Of a DNA stretch of 64,000 nucleotides, positions 24,926 through 36,533 are shown piece after piece. Both the position numbers and the translations under genes were made by a program. The notes below the pieces were generated by a model. It was not told the DNA's origin and made no database searches. It saw only the letters and a program-made list of their open reading frames with translations. Source of the DNA: Pilatotrama ljubarskyi. Its lineage: Eukaryota; Basidiomycota; Agaricomycetes; Polyporales; Polyporaceae. The DNA lies in NCBI GenBank assembly GCA_022385805.1, contig MU277682.1, positions 429,049 to 493,048 of the forward strand. Reading direction: 5' to 3'. The first letter of the stretch is position 1, and the number at the start of each line of letters is the position of its first letter.

Positions 24926-25395
24926 CGAGGACCGGCGCCAGGCGGCGGAGACTGGGAAGACAGCTGGGACGGGACGAGCTCGGACAGTGGTCTGGGACAG
25001 CGTCAGCTTCCTCCTCGCCCTCGCGCCACTCCCACGTGGCGGCGTTCAGTCTCGTCCTCCGAGTCTGCGTCGTCCTCGCGCTCTCACTCGAATATGCATC
25101 ACAGAGTGCGTTGAAAGGGCGATAGATGCTGTATGTCCTCCACACACGGTCGCAACTCGTGCAAATGGGAAGGAAGAAGTTATCAGAGTCGATGTTGCAG
25201 TAAGCACGTACCGGGGTCCCGTCTTCTTTCTAGCGCCGGAGAGGGTCTGGGGTCCCGACCGAGTCTGGTTCGTGCTGTGTCTTGCCGGTGGCGGTCTTCG
25301 AATACGATGCTCTCCACTCTTCCTCACCCAGCCGTCGTCAGTCTTCCTGTGCCAAACTACAGCCTCTGACGAGTCTTTCTCGCCGTTCAACTGCG
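24926..25395. other. Divergent intergenic region
   Basis: About 470 bases between the starts of the cysteine-motif gene (-) and the first NFKBIL1-like copy (+); it should hold both promoters. No TATA box is obvious and no further gene is seen. Confidence 0.5.
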
Positions 25396-26103
25396 ATGTC
25401 TGGCCTGGGCTACTTCGCATTCCCGCCTCGTGGTGCAGATAGCATTGCCAACCCTGCCAGTGACGAACACGACGCGTCTGACAGCCAGCAGCAACGGCCG
25501 CAACAAAGTGCCACAGCTGAGGCTCAACATCCCTCAGAGCAGTACGCCCAAGAAGAACAGCGGAAACTCGACGATGCTGAACGGCAACGTCGCCTCGAGA
25601 TGGATCGCGAGCTCGCGCTGCAGGGCGAGATGGAGTACGTCCGCATGGGCTTCAGCATACGCAACAGATACGGCCGCGTCGACAGGGCCCGCACCGACTT
25701 CATCCGTGCGGAGATCCGCAGACGAGACCAGCAGGCGAGGCTCATCAAGCAATGGGAGTCGTACGGCTCGCGCTGGCAGGCCCTCTTGGCGACCGACGAC
25801 CCCATCACGTTCGCGGACGTTCCGTGGCCTGTACCAGTACCGCCGTCCTCCGTAGAGGAACTCACGCCTGGCGCCGTCGTTCAGTTCTTTCTCGATTCGC
25901 TCAGGATAACGACGGACGCGGCGTCCGAGTCGAGCAGATTCCGGAGCGCGCTCCTGCGCTGGCATCCTGACAAGATGTCTACCATCCTTGCGAGGACGGT
26001 CGACTCTGACTTGGATGCTGTTCGCGAGGGCGTGAACCTCGTCTTTCGCGCGCTGCATGCTCATCTCAATCGTGTCAAGGACAATGAAGCCCCATCATCA
26101 TAG
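25396..26103 (+). CDS. NFKBIL1-like C-terminal-domain protein, copy 1
   Basis: Single-exon gene of 235 residues, starting MSGLGYFAFPP. It has a Gln-rich linker and a helical, highly charged middle (RQRRLEMDRELALQGEMEYV and GFSIRNRYGRVDRARTDF). The conserved end is DPITFADVPWPV, then FRSALLRWHPDKMS and AVREGVNLVFRALHAHL. The DVPWP and RWHPDK segments resemble the C-terminal region of NF-kappa-B inhibitor-like protein 1 and many unassigned basidiomycete proteins; ankyrin repeats are not visible. Function in fungi is unknown. A second copy lies about 1.46 kb downstream in the same orientation and shares the order of all these elements. This copy is intact and is the likely functional one. Confidence 0.8.
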   Translation: MSGLGYFAFPPRGADSIANPASDEHDASDSQQQRPQQSATAEAQHPSEQYAQEEQRKLDDAERQRRLEMDRELALQGEMEYVRMGFSIRNRYGRVDRARTDFIRAEIRRRDQQARLIKQWESYGSRWQALLATDDPITFADVPWPVPVPPSSVEELTPGAVVQFFLDSLRITTDAASESSRFRSALLRWHPDKMSTILARTVDSDLDAVREGVNLVFRALHAHLNRVKDNEAPSS

Positions 26104-26297
26104 TACGCCAGGACATTCACTGTCACTTGGACTCACCAGTCGCTTGTAGCAATATTGTACTAAGCTATCCTAGGCCCCCCAATGATAATTGCTTTACCGC
26201 CGCAGCGCATTAATCTCGAGCTCACCGGCGTTCCCTATAGGTCTCGACCTTGCTTATCCGCCTGACTCCTCGAGAGCACCAGAACAGTCCCCTCTCT

Positions 26298-26319
26298 CAG
26301 CGCTGAGAGCTTCGCGAAG
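26298..26319 (+). repeat. Left copy of duplicated 3'-flank sequence
   Basis: The 22 bases differ by one base from 27740..27761, and weaker similarity continues for about 80 bases on the right. The pair lies about 200 bases after the end of each NFKBIL1-like copy, so the duplicated unit includes 3' flanking DNA. Confidence 0.65.
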
Positions 26320-26743
26320 ACCTCGGAACGATACCCATAGGTGGCGTTCACATGGACCCACACACGGACACATTCTATGGCGAGCGTCAACTCGGGCGGT
26401 GCACCAGATGACTCGTCGCTGCAGGGACCCGCTGTTATCGGTGCGATCAGCGTATGTGGATGCCATTCAATCTTGAAGTTGCGTTTTCTGATCTGGCATA
26501 TCTATCGGTCTATACTGTGTGGAGTAGCGCGATCGCACCGGCCACGAGTCGTACAGCCAATTCACTCCCCATCGCAGGTTCCTGGACTACTGCGGCTTCT
26601 AGCTTGAGCTCGAGCCGCGTGAGCGCGAGGATCGCCGAAGCAGGAAGGAGGAGGGCAGGTCCGTGCCACTCGCGAGGCGACCTCTCCTTGTACTCAAGAT
26701 GGCTAGCTCGCTTGACACTAGACACGTTGTCTGCTCCTCCGTG

Positions 26744-26750
26744 TATAAAG
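26744..26750 (+). promoter_or_regulatory. TATA box of NFKBIL1-like copy 2
   Basis: TATAAAG lies about 110 bases upstream of the start codon of the second copy, a usual distance for a fungal core promoter. The copy 1 upstream region has no equally clear TATA element. Confidence 0.5.
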
Positions 26751-26853
26751 GCTCTCGCACGTCGCGCGTCAGGAGCCCCACGATGCCGCTCGCCACCGCT
26801 AGTCCGACCTCTTGACTCAACTTGACACATCCTACCTCTTACCGGCTGTAATC

Positions 26854-27579
26854 ATGGCCGGCCTCGGTTACTTCGCCTTTCCACCTCCTGGAGGACCTTT
26901 CAACGCAACTGCTCGTGGCGTCGAACAACCTTCCGAGACGCGAGAAGACGAAAAACAACCAGGCCCACAAAGGAGTACTGAAGAGGCGGCAGCCGAAGCC
27001 ACACGTCGGGCGGAGGAGCGTGCCCGCAAAAAAGAACGTGAAAGCCTCGAAGCTATGCTACAAGCAGGGCTCCAACTTGACCAAGAGCTGGCGCTTCAAG
27101 GCGAGATTGAGAACGTCCGGATGGGCTTCAGCATACGCGACCGGTTTGGCCGCGTCGACAAGGAGCGCACAGAGTTCATCCGTGCGGAGATGCTGAAAAG
27201 GGACGAGCTCGCGAAGCCCGCCAAGCGATGGGAGGCGTACGAAAAGCGGTGGCGCGCCCTCCTTGCCTCCAAGGACCCTGTCATTTTTCAAGATATCCCG
27301 TGGCCGACGACTCAACCGCCGATGTCCGTGGGCGAGCTCGATGCGGATGATATCGTCGACTTCTTTCTGGATTTGCTTGAGATCCCCGGGTGTAGCGTGT
27401 CCGAGTACGCCAGATTCCGCAGTGCCATATTGCGTGGCATCCGGACAAGATGTCCGTGGTGGTGGCGAGGACTAGGGGATTCGATTTGGACTCCGTCCGC
27501 GAGGGCATCAATGTCGTGTTTCGTGCTCTGCACGAAGTATGTCCGGGAAATACGGGAGGATGATTCGCCTTCGCCGTAA
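26854..27579 (+). pseudogene. NFKBIL1-like protein, copy 2, with two compensating frameshifts
   Basis: Tandem paralogue of the gene at 25396, starting MAGLGYFAFPPPGG and colinear with it through GFSIRDRFGRVDKERTEF, VIFQDIPWPT and EYARFRSAILR. One base is missing next to about 27434, so the WHPDK block is read in the wrong frame. Near 27520-27560 one extra base relative to copy 1 restores the original frame, giving the tail REIREDDSPSP. The sequence as it stands is open for 241 residues, but about 30 residues over the most conserved motif are replaced by unrelated ones. In the alternative frame 27435..27530 still encodes a good WHPDKM...SVREGINVVFRALH block. It is either a decayed copy, a real variant, or a sequence error. 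Whether it is expressed cannot be told. Confidence 0.7.
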
Positions 27580-27739
27580 CATGCAAGAACGTTGCTTCGT
27601 CAGCTCAAAGCAAATGATCGAGTTGGTCACTGGCGCTGTCTTACATTGATCAGCTCCCCCTCCTGCTCGCTGATATTGGCAATGGACCCGCGTCCGCGCT
27701 GGGCTGATGATGAACATTGGAAGTCGTCTTACCACTCAG

Positions 27740-27761
27740 CAGCGCTGAGGGCTTCGCGAAG
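27740..27761 (+). repeat. Right copy of duplicated 3'-flank sequence
   Basis: Partner of 26298..26319, 1442 bases downstream. The spacing agrees with the 1458-base offset between the two start codons, so both belong to one tandem duplication. Confidence 0.65.
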
Positions 27762-27941
27762 CACCCACAACGCTCATCATCTGTTCTTCCACACGTGGAC
27801 CTACAGGTGCATTGGGACACATAAAAGCCATGCTCAGCAGGGGCCAGTCCGGTGGTATGCTGCATTCCCTCTGTGAGTCATAGGACGGTGCGTGCTTCCT
27901 TCCAGCCGCGAGAGCAGTGCTGATCTGCTGTTTGGTCCCAG

Positions 27942-28889
27942 ATGTCGAACACGACGATTCCTATGAAGGAAGGCACGATGCCATTCGAGTACAAAGGCGA
28001 GACCTACGAAACCCACTACAAGGTCTTCGGCGATCTTCCAACCGCACTCGAGCGCCCCTCGTCGCCCTGCACGGTGGCCCAGGGCTGGTGCACGACTACC
28101 TCTTCCCTCTTGCCGACATCGCTATGATTCACAGAATTCCAGTCATCCTCTATGATCAGCTCGGAAACGGCCGCTTCACGCACCTGCGCGACAAGCCCGC
28201 CGAGTTCTGGACGATAGACCTCTTCGTCGCAGAGCTCGAGAGCCTCCTCGTGCAGCTCGGCATCCAGGACACCTTCAGCCTCTTCGGGCATTCCTGGGGC
28301 GGCATCCTCGGAGCGGAGTTCGCGGTGCGCAAGCAGCCCCCGGGCCTGAAGCACCTCATTCTGTCCAACTCGCTCGGCATTCGATCTGTGGCTGCAGAGC
28401 GTCGGGCAGCTCCTGCTGGCGTTCCCGAAGGACGTGCACAAAGGGATGGCGGCGGGAATGACGGACAGGAAGAAGTACCGGGAGGCGCTGCGGCAGTTCC
28501 ATGCTGTGCATGGCTGCCTCATCCGGCCTATTCCTGCCGAGTTCGACCATGCTATCGAACAGAGCGTCGGGGAAGGGGGCGATCCGACTGTGGCGAGCGT
28601 GCCGTGAGTCCTGCCAGCTTGCCGCCCGCCAGATGCGTGCTTACCTCATTGCATGGACAGCATGCTCGTCGGGTGGTCTATCATTGGCCACCTGCACCTT
28701 GTTCGGGTCCCGACATTCGTCATAAACGGGCGCAAGGACATCTCTCAGGACTTCGTGGTCGCCCCCTTCTTCCGGGGCATCGAGAAGGTCAAATGGCTCA
28801 CGCTGGAACAGTCCAGCCATACGCCGTTCTATGAAGAGCGTGAGCTCTTCACGCAGCTCGTTGCGGCTTTCCTGAAGCTGGACGATTGA
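27942..28889 (+). pseudogene. Proline iminopeptidase-like alpha/beta hydrolase, frameshifted
   Basis: Peptidase S33-type hydrolase, expected to release N-terminal proline or hydrolyse related amides. The start PFEYKGETYETHYKVFGDLP is in one frame. From about 28054 to 28377 the frame shifts, and this part holds the oxyanion segment LVALHGGPGLVHDY and the nucleophile elbow GHSWGG. After about 28377 the first frame resumes, with the cap region FDLWLQSVGQLLLAFPKD. A canonical intron 28604..28660 leads to SIIGHLHLVRVPTFVINGRKD (acid Asp) and LEQSSHTPF (catalytic His). All triad residues survive. The shifts fit loss of one base in the C run near 28054 and of two bases (or gain of one) near 28377. 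No intron can explain either shift. It is a recent pseudogene or a sequence error. Confidence 0.75.
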
Positions 28890-30097
28890 CTGTGGTACCG
28901 GCGAGCCGCACAGCGGCAATCCGGCGACGTGTAAAACTTGATAGCACGGTGCTTTCGCCTGACTCGACCGGTGAATTTGTAGGAGTGTACTTCGAGGTCT
29001 ATGAGAGGTCGAGTACTTCGACTGTACACGGGTGACGCGCACTCCGCGAAAGCTGTCAGGTGCGAAAGTTCCATTGTGAGTCCGAACTGTCATCTGAAGA
29101 CCAAACACACCGCCTAGTACGTAGGCGCGCGCCGGCAACTTGAACGCACACACTGACACTTGTACTGTATGTGGTCCCCTGCTAGAACACGTCCGAGAAC
29201 CATAACACGGTAGGCGATGATGCATTCGGATATCCCGCGGTGCAGTCAACGATAGTGATAGGACTCGCGACTTTCCACATCGGTAATGCCACCTATGCAC
29301 GACATGATGATGTACGACTCTACAGGGTTGACACGATGACCGCTTGAATCGCCGTTGTTCGGAATAGCGAGATGTGCAGGCAGAGTGGCCGTAGAGCGCA
29401 AGCGGTACGTTACATGCTTAGCTGTCGCGGCTGCCATGCGAGTCTGTCATTCATGTGTACTTCCTGCAGAAGGATGCCTTAGGCTTCTACGGCACAGGGC
29501 GTAACGGGTCAATGCTGAGGTTGTCGATTCAGTACACCGGGACTGACTGTACCTCAGCTGGAGACTCGCATGAGCTCCGGCGATGGGAAACGGCCGGCAT
29601 TGCGGTCGCGAACAGAGTCGAATGCGCATCATAGTGAAGACTGGATGCACTGACTTTCATACTTGCGGAGCCGGGCGGGAACGCCGAACGCCCAAGTCTG
29701 TTACCAACCTACGGCCTGACTGACGCAAACCTTGGAATGTTGCGGGCGGTACGAGCCATTCCTCTTCAATTCGTCATTCGCCTTGGTGTAGCTGACAATT
29801 GGGCTGGAAACTTGGACGTGGCCGACAAGCAGCCGATGGGTTCCATGCGGGCGACGTCGCACTATGGCTGCAAGTACGTTTCGTACATGTTGGCCTCTCG
29901 GACTTCGCGTTGAATTAGCATGCAACGAAGAAGATGAAGTCCCGGGTACGACTTATGGAGCGTTCCCGGCTGAAGGAGAGGCGCATGCATAAAAGCAAGC
30001 TGGTTTCCTTTGCGGTCAACCGGCCTCTCGGTATCCCTAGGATCCGCTTTCAGTCCTTTCCTACGAGTCTCCGATTCGGAACATCTGCTGCAAGACG
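28890..30097. other. Intergenic stretch (1.2 kb)
   Basis: No gene is supported between the iminopeptidase-like gene and the desaturase. Open frames are short and unassigned. The right end holds the desaturase promoter, annotated separately. Confidence 0.5.
29988..29995 (+). promoter_or_regulatory. TATA-like element of desaturase gene
   Basis: CATAAAAG sits about 105 bases before the desaturase start codon, a plausible core promoter position. The call rests on motif and spacing. Confidence 0.45.
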
Positions 30098-31802
30098 ATG
30101 AGTGGAGAACGTCGCGGACGCGTTTCCATCCAGCAAAGTGAGGTAGTCATACCAAATTTGACTATCAAAGACCTGCATTCAGTCATCCCGTGCGTTTACG
30201 CCTTCCTTGTGACGAGTCTGTCCTGCACATTTTGACTGTAAACCACAGAGCACACTGCTATGTGATCTCGACGCTCCGGTCTATATCCTACCTGTGAGTA
30301 CAAATCGCGCATCGCACTCATACTCCTCGCGGTAGACTCAATCTTCTCTACGCCCAGGCTGATGGACCTTGCAATCATTCTTGGCTTCTGCGAGCTCACC
30401 TATATGGTCGATGCATTTCTCACTCCCGAGTACATCACCCTCCCCCATCCCTTCCTCTACTCGGCCGCGAGCTTCTCAGCCTGGGCCTTGTATTCCTTCA
30501 TTGCCGGCCTCTTTGGGTTCGGCCTCTGGGTTATCGGACACGAGTGCGGACACTATGCGTTCTCGCAGTACAAGCTTGTCAACGATGCCGTTGGCTGGGT
30601 CGTCCACTCCGCGTGAGAGATGCACCTCCATTTACTCATTTTTAGTCACATACTTACGCTTATGTTCCCGGTAGGCTGAGTGTGCCGTTCTTCTCGTGGC
30701 GCTTCAGTCATGCGAGGCACCATGCTGGAACGTCGCACATGACCCGGGAAGAAGCCTACGTCCCGAGGACGCGATCTGAGCTCGGGCTGCCGCCCTTCGA
30801 TCCCACCAGGGAGGACCGACTTGGCTCCACGGTGTCTGACGAGGTGCAGAGGGCGCTGTCGGAGGCCATCGGAGACTCCCCCATCGGGGCGATGCTCGGC
30901 ACTCTCTTCTACCTGGTGAGCGGACATCTTGAAGGCAGGGGCCCGCTCTGGCAATGCTGACGATGTTATGTCATAGACCGCTGGGTGGCCCGCATACATT
31001 ATGATGAATGCAGCTGGCCAGTCGAGGTACCCCAAGGGCACCAATCGTACGTGCACCGCGCATCCTGTTCCGCTGCTTCCATATGTTAATGCAGGGGTTT
31101 AGACCTCAATCCCTCGTCCGTAATCTTCCGACCGGAACAGCGCAAACTGATCATAATATCGAACATCGGCCTTCTCTTCTGGCTCGCGGCGATACTGGGA
31201 TCGATTGTCCGTTGGGGCTTCTTTGAGGTCTTCCGGTCCTACCTGGCATCTTACTTATGGTAAGTCGCCGCATGGAGGATCAAGGATTGGCGATCTGGCT
31301 GAACGGTTCACGTTACATCAGGGTGAACCACTGGCTCATCCTCATCACCTTCCTGCAGCACACCGACCCGCTGCTGCCTCACTACCGCGGTTCGGCATTC
31401 ACATTTCCACGCGGTGCCCTGTCGACCATCGACCGGAAGCTCCTTGGAGACCTCGGGAGCTTCATGGGCTGGCTCGGATCCTTCGCGACGCACGGGGTCT
31501 CGGAGACGCACGTCCTGCACCACGTCTCGAGCCGCATTCCGCACTACCACGCATGGGAAGCGACAGCGGCGCTGCGGAAGCGGCTTGCGGAGGAGGGGAT
31601 CAAGCTCGAGGGGCGACCTGGCGGCTGGGCAGAGATGTACCGTGCGTTTAGGGAGTGCAAGTTTGTGGAGGATGAGGGCGATATCGTGTTCTATAAGAAC
31701 GCTCGCGGGTTCGCTGCTGCGAGGCCGGCGTTCGTAGACAGTGCTGCGAGCGACTCGGGTGTGGAGTTGTCCGGAAAGGAAGAGGAGGACGTCGATTACT
31801 AG
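30098..31802 (+). CDS. FAD2: Delta-12 fatty acid desaturase (oleate desaturase)
   Basis: Endoplasmic-reticulum membrane di-iron enzyme that converts oleoyl to linoleoyl groups on lipids, using cytochrome b5. Exons are 30098..30189, 30249..30293, 30358..30612, 30675..30915, 30977..31046, 31103..31259 and 31322..31802, giving 446 residues. The three His boxes are HECGH (about 107-111), HARHH (143-147) and HVLHH (350-354), with the usual spacing of FAD2-type enzymes. The N-terminal IKDLHSVIPAHCYV and the hydrophobic pairs around residues 48-105 and 215-300 also fit. The last splice joins SYLW to VNHWLILITFLQHTDP. A Delta-15 activity cannot be excluded from sequence alone. The C-terminus is acidic and lacks an obvious ER retrieval signal. 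Confidence 0.93.
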
Positions 31803-32337
31803 GCCTCGGTACGGCAGGCGCACATGGTGTACTTGAGTACTCTGAGGATGCCTGTGATCTGTTCACAGGAATAAAATGTTGTACTTGGCGTGAAAAGTAT
31901 CACTGACTCAACGTTCACGTTCAAGGTTCAACGCTAGGTCCTAGCAGGCCATGTTCAAGTTGGAGCAATTAGAAGAAAAGAATAGAAAGAGCCTAGTCTC
32001 CCAGCGAGGATACTGTACGTAGTAGAGTCGTAGGCGCCCGGTCGAACGAACAGAGATCAGAACAGAGCCGCATTGCTTGTACTTACCCAACGCTCTCTCC
32101 GGAACCGCATCTCACTGTCGCTGACTGTGCCGCGGAATACGACTCACGTTGCTGGCGGAAGGCTGTAAACCCCGTCTAGGGACCTGACATCTCGCGGTGC
32201 AACATCTCTCCGGGGCTGACTCATCGACCAAGTTACACTCGCTCAAGCCGGCGCCGTTCATTCGTATAAAACCGACTTCTCTTGTACGACGCCTACTCAC
32301 AACCTCTTTACTGTACACGCCATCCATACCCCATTGC
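31803..32337. other. Intergenic stretch with NFX1 gene promoter
   Basis: About 535 bases between two genes on the same strand. It contains the desaturase 3' region and the promoter of the NFX1-type gene; nothing else is recognised. Confidence 0.5.
32265..32271 (+). promoter_or_regulatory. TATA box of NFX1-type gene
   Basis: TATAAAA lies about 70 bases before the proposed ATG at 32338, matching a core promoter with a short leader. Confidence 0.5.
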
Positions 32338-35300
32338 ATGCCTGAGGCCTCCGCAAGCACCACCGCCACTTCTCAAGCGACCCCAAGAGGTCCTGACGGC
32401 TCTCGCCGTCCAAGAGGCCGAGGCCGAGGTGCACCCAATCCCGACCGGTCCCAGCAGGACCGCGGAGAAAACGCACCTCCCGGTGAAGGTGCTCAACCTC
32501 GCAGCAATGCACAGGGCGCTCGCAGGCCGCGCAGGCCTCGCGCCCCAGGAGGTCCCACGGACGGACCCTCGGGTGAGCCGTCTGCTCACCGTCCAGATGG
32601 CTCTGCCGCACCACACGGCCCTTCCGTTGGGCATCGAGGAGGCAGGGGAGGGCGGAGAGATGGTACTGCGGAGCAGGGTGCGTCCCTGGACGGGGCTCAA
32701 CCTCGACCTCGTCGACATCGAAATCGTCCGCAAGCAGGAGCTACTGCGGCCTCAAGCGAAGCAAGCACTCCCGCCGACGCCGCTTCTGAGGCCGGGCGGG
32801 CCCATCCTGCGGCAGACGGCCAGTCTACACAGTCCAGACGACCACGCCGACCCCACGGCCGCAAGTTCCACGGCGAGCTCACGGAAGGTGCACCTGGTGA
32901 AGCCTCCACTCAAGACGTCCCGTCGTCCGAGAGGTACCGCAGCACGGCGCCGAAGAAAGATGACCTGACGTCCCGCCTCATTCATGATCTGAGCACGCCG
33001 CCATACCCCGACTGTCTCATCTGTTTCGCGCCGATCACGCCGATGCAATCGACCTGGTCGTGCTCGCCATCAAGTCCCACTCTGGCGGCAACGGATGACG
33101 AGAACGGCGTTCCGGAACAAGCCCAGCGAGCGGATACGAACGCGCAGTGCTGTTGGATGACGTTTCATCTGAAGTGCATCCGTTCGTGGGCAAACAAGAG
33201 CGTGAAGGACCTTGTGGAGGCTTGGAGAGCTAGAGGAGAGGAGAGGGAGGGCACGTGGAGATGTCCCGGATGCCAGTCCAAACGCAGAGCCATCCCAAGC
33301 AGCTACTGGTAAGTTGTCCTTCTATGCACTTTTTAGCCCTCGGAGCCTGACCTTTGTCCCGCAGGTGCTTCTGTGGATCTACACCAGACCCCAAGCCGCC
33401 TCGACTAGCAACCCCTCACTCGTGTGCGAACCCATGCTCTCGCCCGCGCGGATGCGGCCATCCATGCTCGCTCAACTGCCACCCTGGTCCCTGCCCACCC
33501 TGTCAAGTCACGACGCAGATGCCGTGCTACTGCGGCAAGCAAACCCTCTCATTCCGGTGCGCGCATCTGGGGCTCAGCAAGAGCGGCGTCCCGATGACGG
33601 CAGAGCTCTCGTGCGGCCAGACGTGCGGACGTATGCTCGGCTGTGGAAACCATACCTGCGAGGATGCGTGTCATCCGGGCAGGTGCAAGCCCTGTCGCGC
33701 ACGCGTCATGGCAAGATGTTATTGCGGGAAGGAGGAGAGGGAATTGGGATGCGGGGAGGGAGAAGAGAAGGAGTGTATGGTCGTTCGGGATGGGATGGAG
33801 GAGAAGTGGGTCGGGCGATTTGCTTGTGAGAACACTTGCGACAGGTACGCATATCTTCTCTGCTGCAATCGTCAAGTCTCGGTTGGCTGACTATCTACGC
33901 AGGCCATTCGACTGTGGCGTTCACCACTGCTCGAAACCGTGCCATCCACCGTCCCCCACCCCCGTTCCCTGTCCGCGCTCACCCTCAGTGGTCACCCACT
34001 GCCCCTGCGGCAAACACGCCCTCGCACCCTCCTCAGCCCCATTCTTTCCCTCAGGCACGCTCCTCACGCGGACCGCCTGCACTGACCCGATCCCCACCTG
34101 CGAATCCACATGCATGAAGCCGCTCGACGGCTGCGAGCACGTCTGCTCCGCGCGCTGCCACACCGGGCCCTGCCCGCCGTGCTCCATCACGATTGTCCGG
34201 CCCTGTCGGTGCGGGTCGACGACGCGCGAGGTGCGCTGCGCCGAGGATCAGGCGCGTGCACGGGCGCGCGCTCGCGGGGAGACTGGGCCTGGTGTGGACA
34301 TCCTGTGCGAGCGGCCCTGCGGTGCGCTCAAAGCGTGCGGGAGGCACCAATGCAATAGGCCGTGCTGCCCGCTCGCGTCGCTCGCAGGGCTGACGAAGGG
34401 GAAGGGGAAGAAGCGCGGTGGGGCGGCGGATGCGCTGAACGTGCTAGACCAGCAGGGGTGGCATGAGTGCGATTTGGTGTGCGGGAAGCTGTTGAGTTGC
34501 GGGAACCACCATTGTGAGGAGAGGGATCATAGAGGGCCGTGCCCGCCCTGTTTGAGGAGCTCTTTCGAAGAGGTATGTCTGCTTAACGCTCGTTATCATG
34601 TTATACGAAGCCAACCGGGTTGATAGATGGTCTGCCACTGCGGCCGTACCATTCTCGAGCCGCCGATACCCTGCGGTACCAGGATCACCTGCGGGTATCC
34701 CTGCGATCGACCTCCGCCGCCGTGCGGTCACCCAAAGACGCAGCACGCATGTCACGAAGACCCGATTCCATGCCCGCCATGCCCATTCCTGACGAGCAAG
34801 AAGTGCGCGTGCGGCAAGAAGGTCGTCGACAACGTCCGGTGCTCGCAGGAGAAAGTGTCTTGTGGCACGACCTGTGGCAAGTGAGTAGCTTCCGCCCTGC
34901 CTCGCAAAGACGCGATACTGACCCTCTGTCCAGGCTGATGTCATGCGGCTTCCACCACTGCGACCGCCTGTGCCACGGCGACGCGTGCGGGCCGTGCCAC
35001 GCGCCCTGCGGCAAACCGCGCAAGCTCTGCATGCCCGCCATTCACCCGTGCACCCTGCCCTGCCACGCTCCCGCGTCGTGCGACGAGTCCGAGCCGTGCC
35101 GCGCCATCGTGAACATCGCCTGCCCCTGCGGGCGTATTCGGCAACCCATCTCGTGCGGCCGGTCGACGGCGAACCCGGCGGGCCGCGAGGGCAGCCAGCA
35201 GCTCAAGTGCACGAACGAGTGCGCGATCGCGAAGCGGAACGCGAGACTGGCGGAGGCGCTGGGGATCAACCCCGAGCAGCGCGAGAGTAAGCTGAACCAG

Positions 35301-35983
35301 GTCACGTACCATGACGACCTGGTCGCCTTTGCGAGGGCGAACCCCAAGTTCTGCGCTATCGTCGAGAAGAGCTTTGCTGAGTACGTCCATTCTCCCCGTG
35401 TCTGTCTATTTGAATGACTCGCTGATGTGTGTGGCTTTCTCCCTCCAGCTTCCTGGCGTCGGACAAGAAGAGCCAGATCCTGCCGCATATGCCCGAGCAG
35501 AAGCGCAAGTTCGTGCACGACCTCGCCGCGGTGTACCGTGTCGACACGCAGATGGTCGACCAAGAGCCGCACCGCAGCGTACAGCTCCTCCGGCGCATCG
35601 ATTCGCGCATCCCCAACCCCCTCCTCTCCTCCGTCATCGCCCCAGCCATCCCCGGCTCCAGCAGCCTAGGGAAGCTCGCGGACTTGCGCGGATCCGGACT
35701 GCAGCCGCTCTCGCGCCCGGGGTCGTCGCGCGTGTCTCCCTCTCCCTCGCCCGCGCCGGGTGCTGCTGGTGCGGGGAGAGGGTGGACGTCGGTCGTGGCG
35801 CGCCAGCCTCAACCGCAGCCCGCGGCGAGCGCGTGGGGTCCGCCCACTGCAAACCTGCAAAGACCTGTCAGGTCTACCCCGTCACCCGGTCTTCCACGCA
35901 CTGCCCTGGTAGCCGCACCAAGGGTCACCCCCGCTCCCGCCAGCGCGGAAGACGTACCCGACAATTGGGAGGATGAAGTGTAA
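32338..35983 (+). CDS. NFX1/FAP1-type zinc-finger protein with R3H domain
   Basis: Homologue of yeast Fap1 and animal NFX1, nuclear/cytoplasmic proteins that combine a RING-like domain with NFX1 zinc fingers. Exons are 32338..33308, 33365..33844, 33903..34572, 34627..34880, 34934..35380 and 35449..35983, giving 1118 residues. The first 220 residues are Arg/Gly/Pro-rich. The RING-like part has CLICFAPITP, then CCWMTFHLKCIRSW and WRCPGC. Many NFX1-type fingers follow, for example CGHPCSLNCHPGPCPPC, CGNHTCEDACHPGRC, CEHVCSARCHTGPCPPC and CGFHHCDRLCHGDACGPC. Near the end an R3H-like region (FLASDKKSQILPHMPEQKRK, then LLRRIDSRIPNPLLS) precedes a Ser/Pro-rich tail. Ubiquitin-ligase activity and a FKBP12 link are known for relatives only. 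All exon joins keep phase. Confidence 0.92.
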
Positions 35984-36533
35984 CAAGGACCATACGCTCC
36001 GTATAATCAATCGAATCGCATCCGCCGGACTGCTTCATGGACCCAACATAGAACGAAACGTCTCGTAGGTGTATAAGGCCGAAGTAGAGTTTGAACGCAA
36101 TGTCGCAAGCTGTATCGATATCAATACAATCCTCCTGGACGCGAGTTGTGTGTTTCTGTGCGTGCTAGAGTGATGCAATACGCGTGTGGACAATCAGGTA
36201 TGGGTTCAATCTTATTTGACGACCTGTAAGACGTTCCTTCTGCGGCAGAACGTACGTGTAATGGACCGTGCCTCTTCATCATTCCTCCTGAACAGTTCAC
36301 AGCGGTTAGAGCACACGCACACAAACGTCTGTGCTATGGCAACCATTGTGAGTGCGGACCTTTACCTCGCCTGTTCGAGTGCAGTGACCGAGTTCCATTC
36401 ACCCTGATAGTGTCTCATGCAGGTTCTCTTAGCGAGAAACCGCGCAAAGAGAGAGTGGAGAAGGTACTTTTGCTGGAGAGAATGGGCCTGTAAGGAGGGA
36501 TGATGAGCGATGGATGTGCTGATTGCGGCTGGA

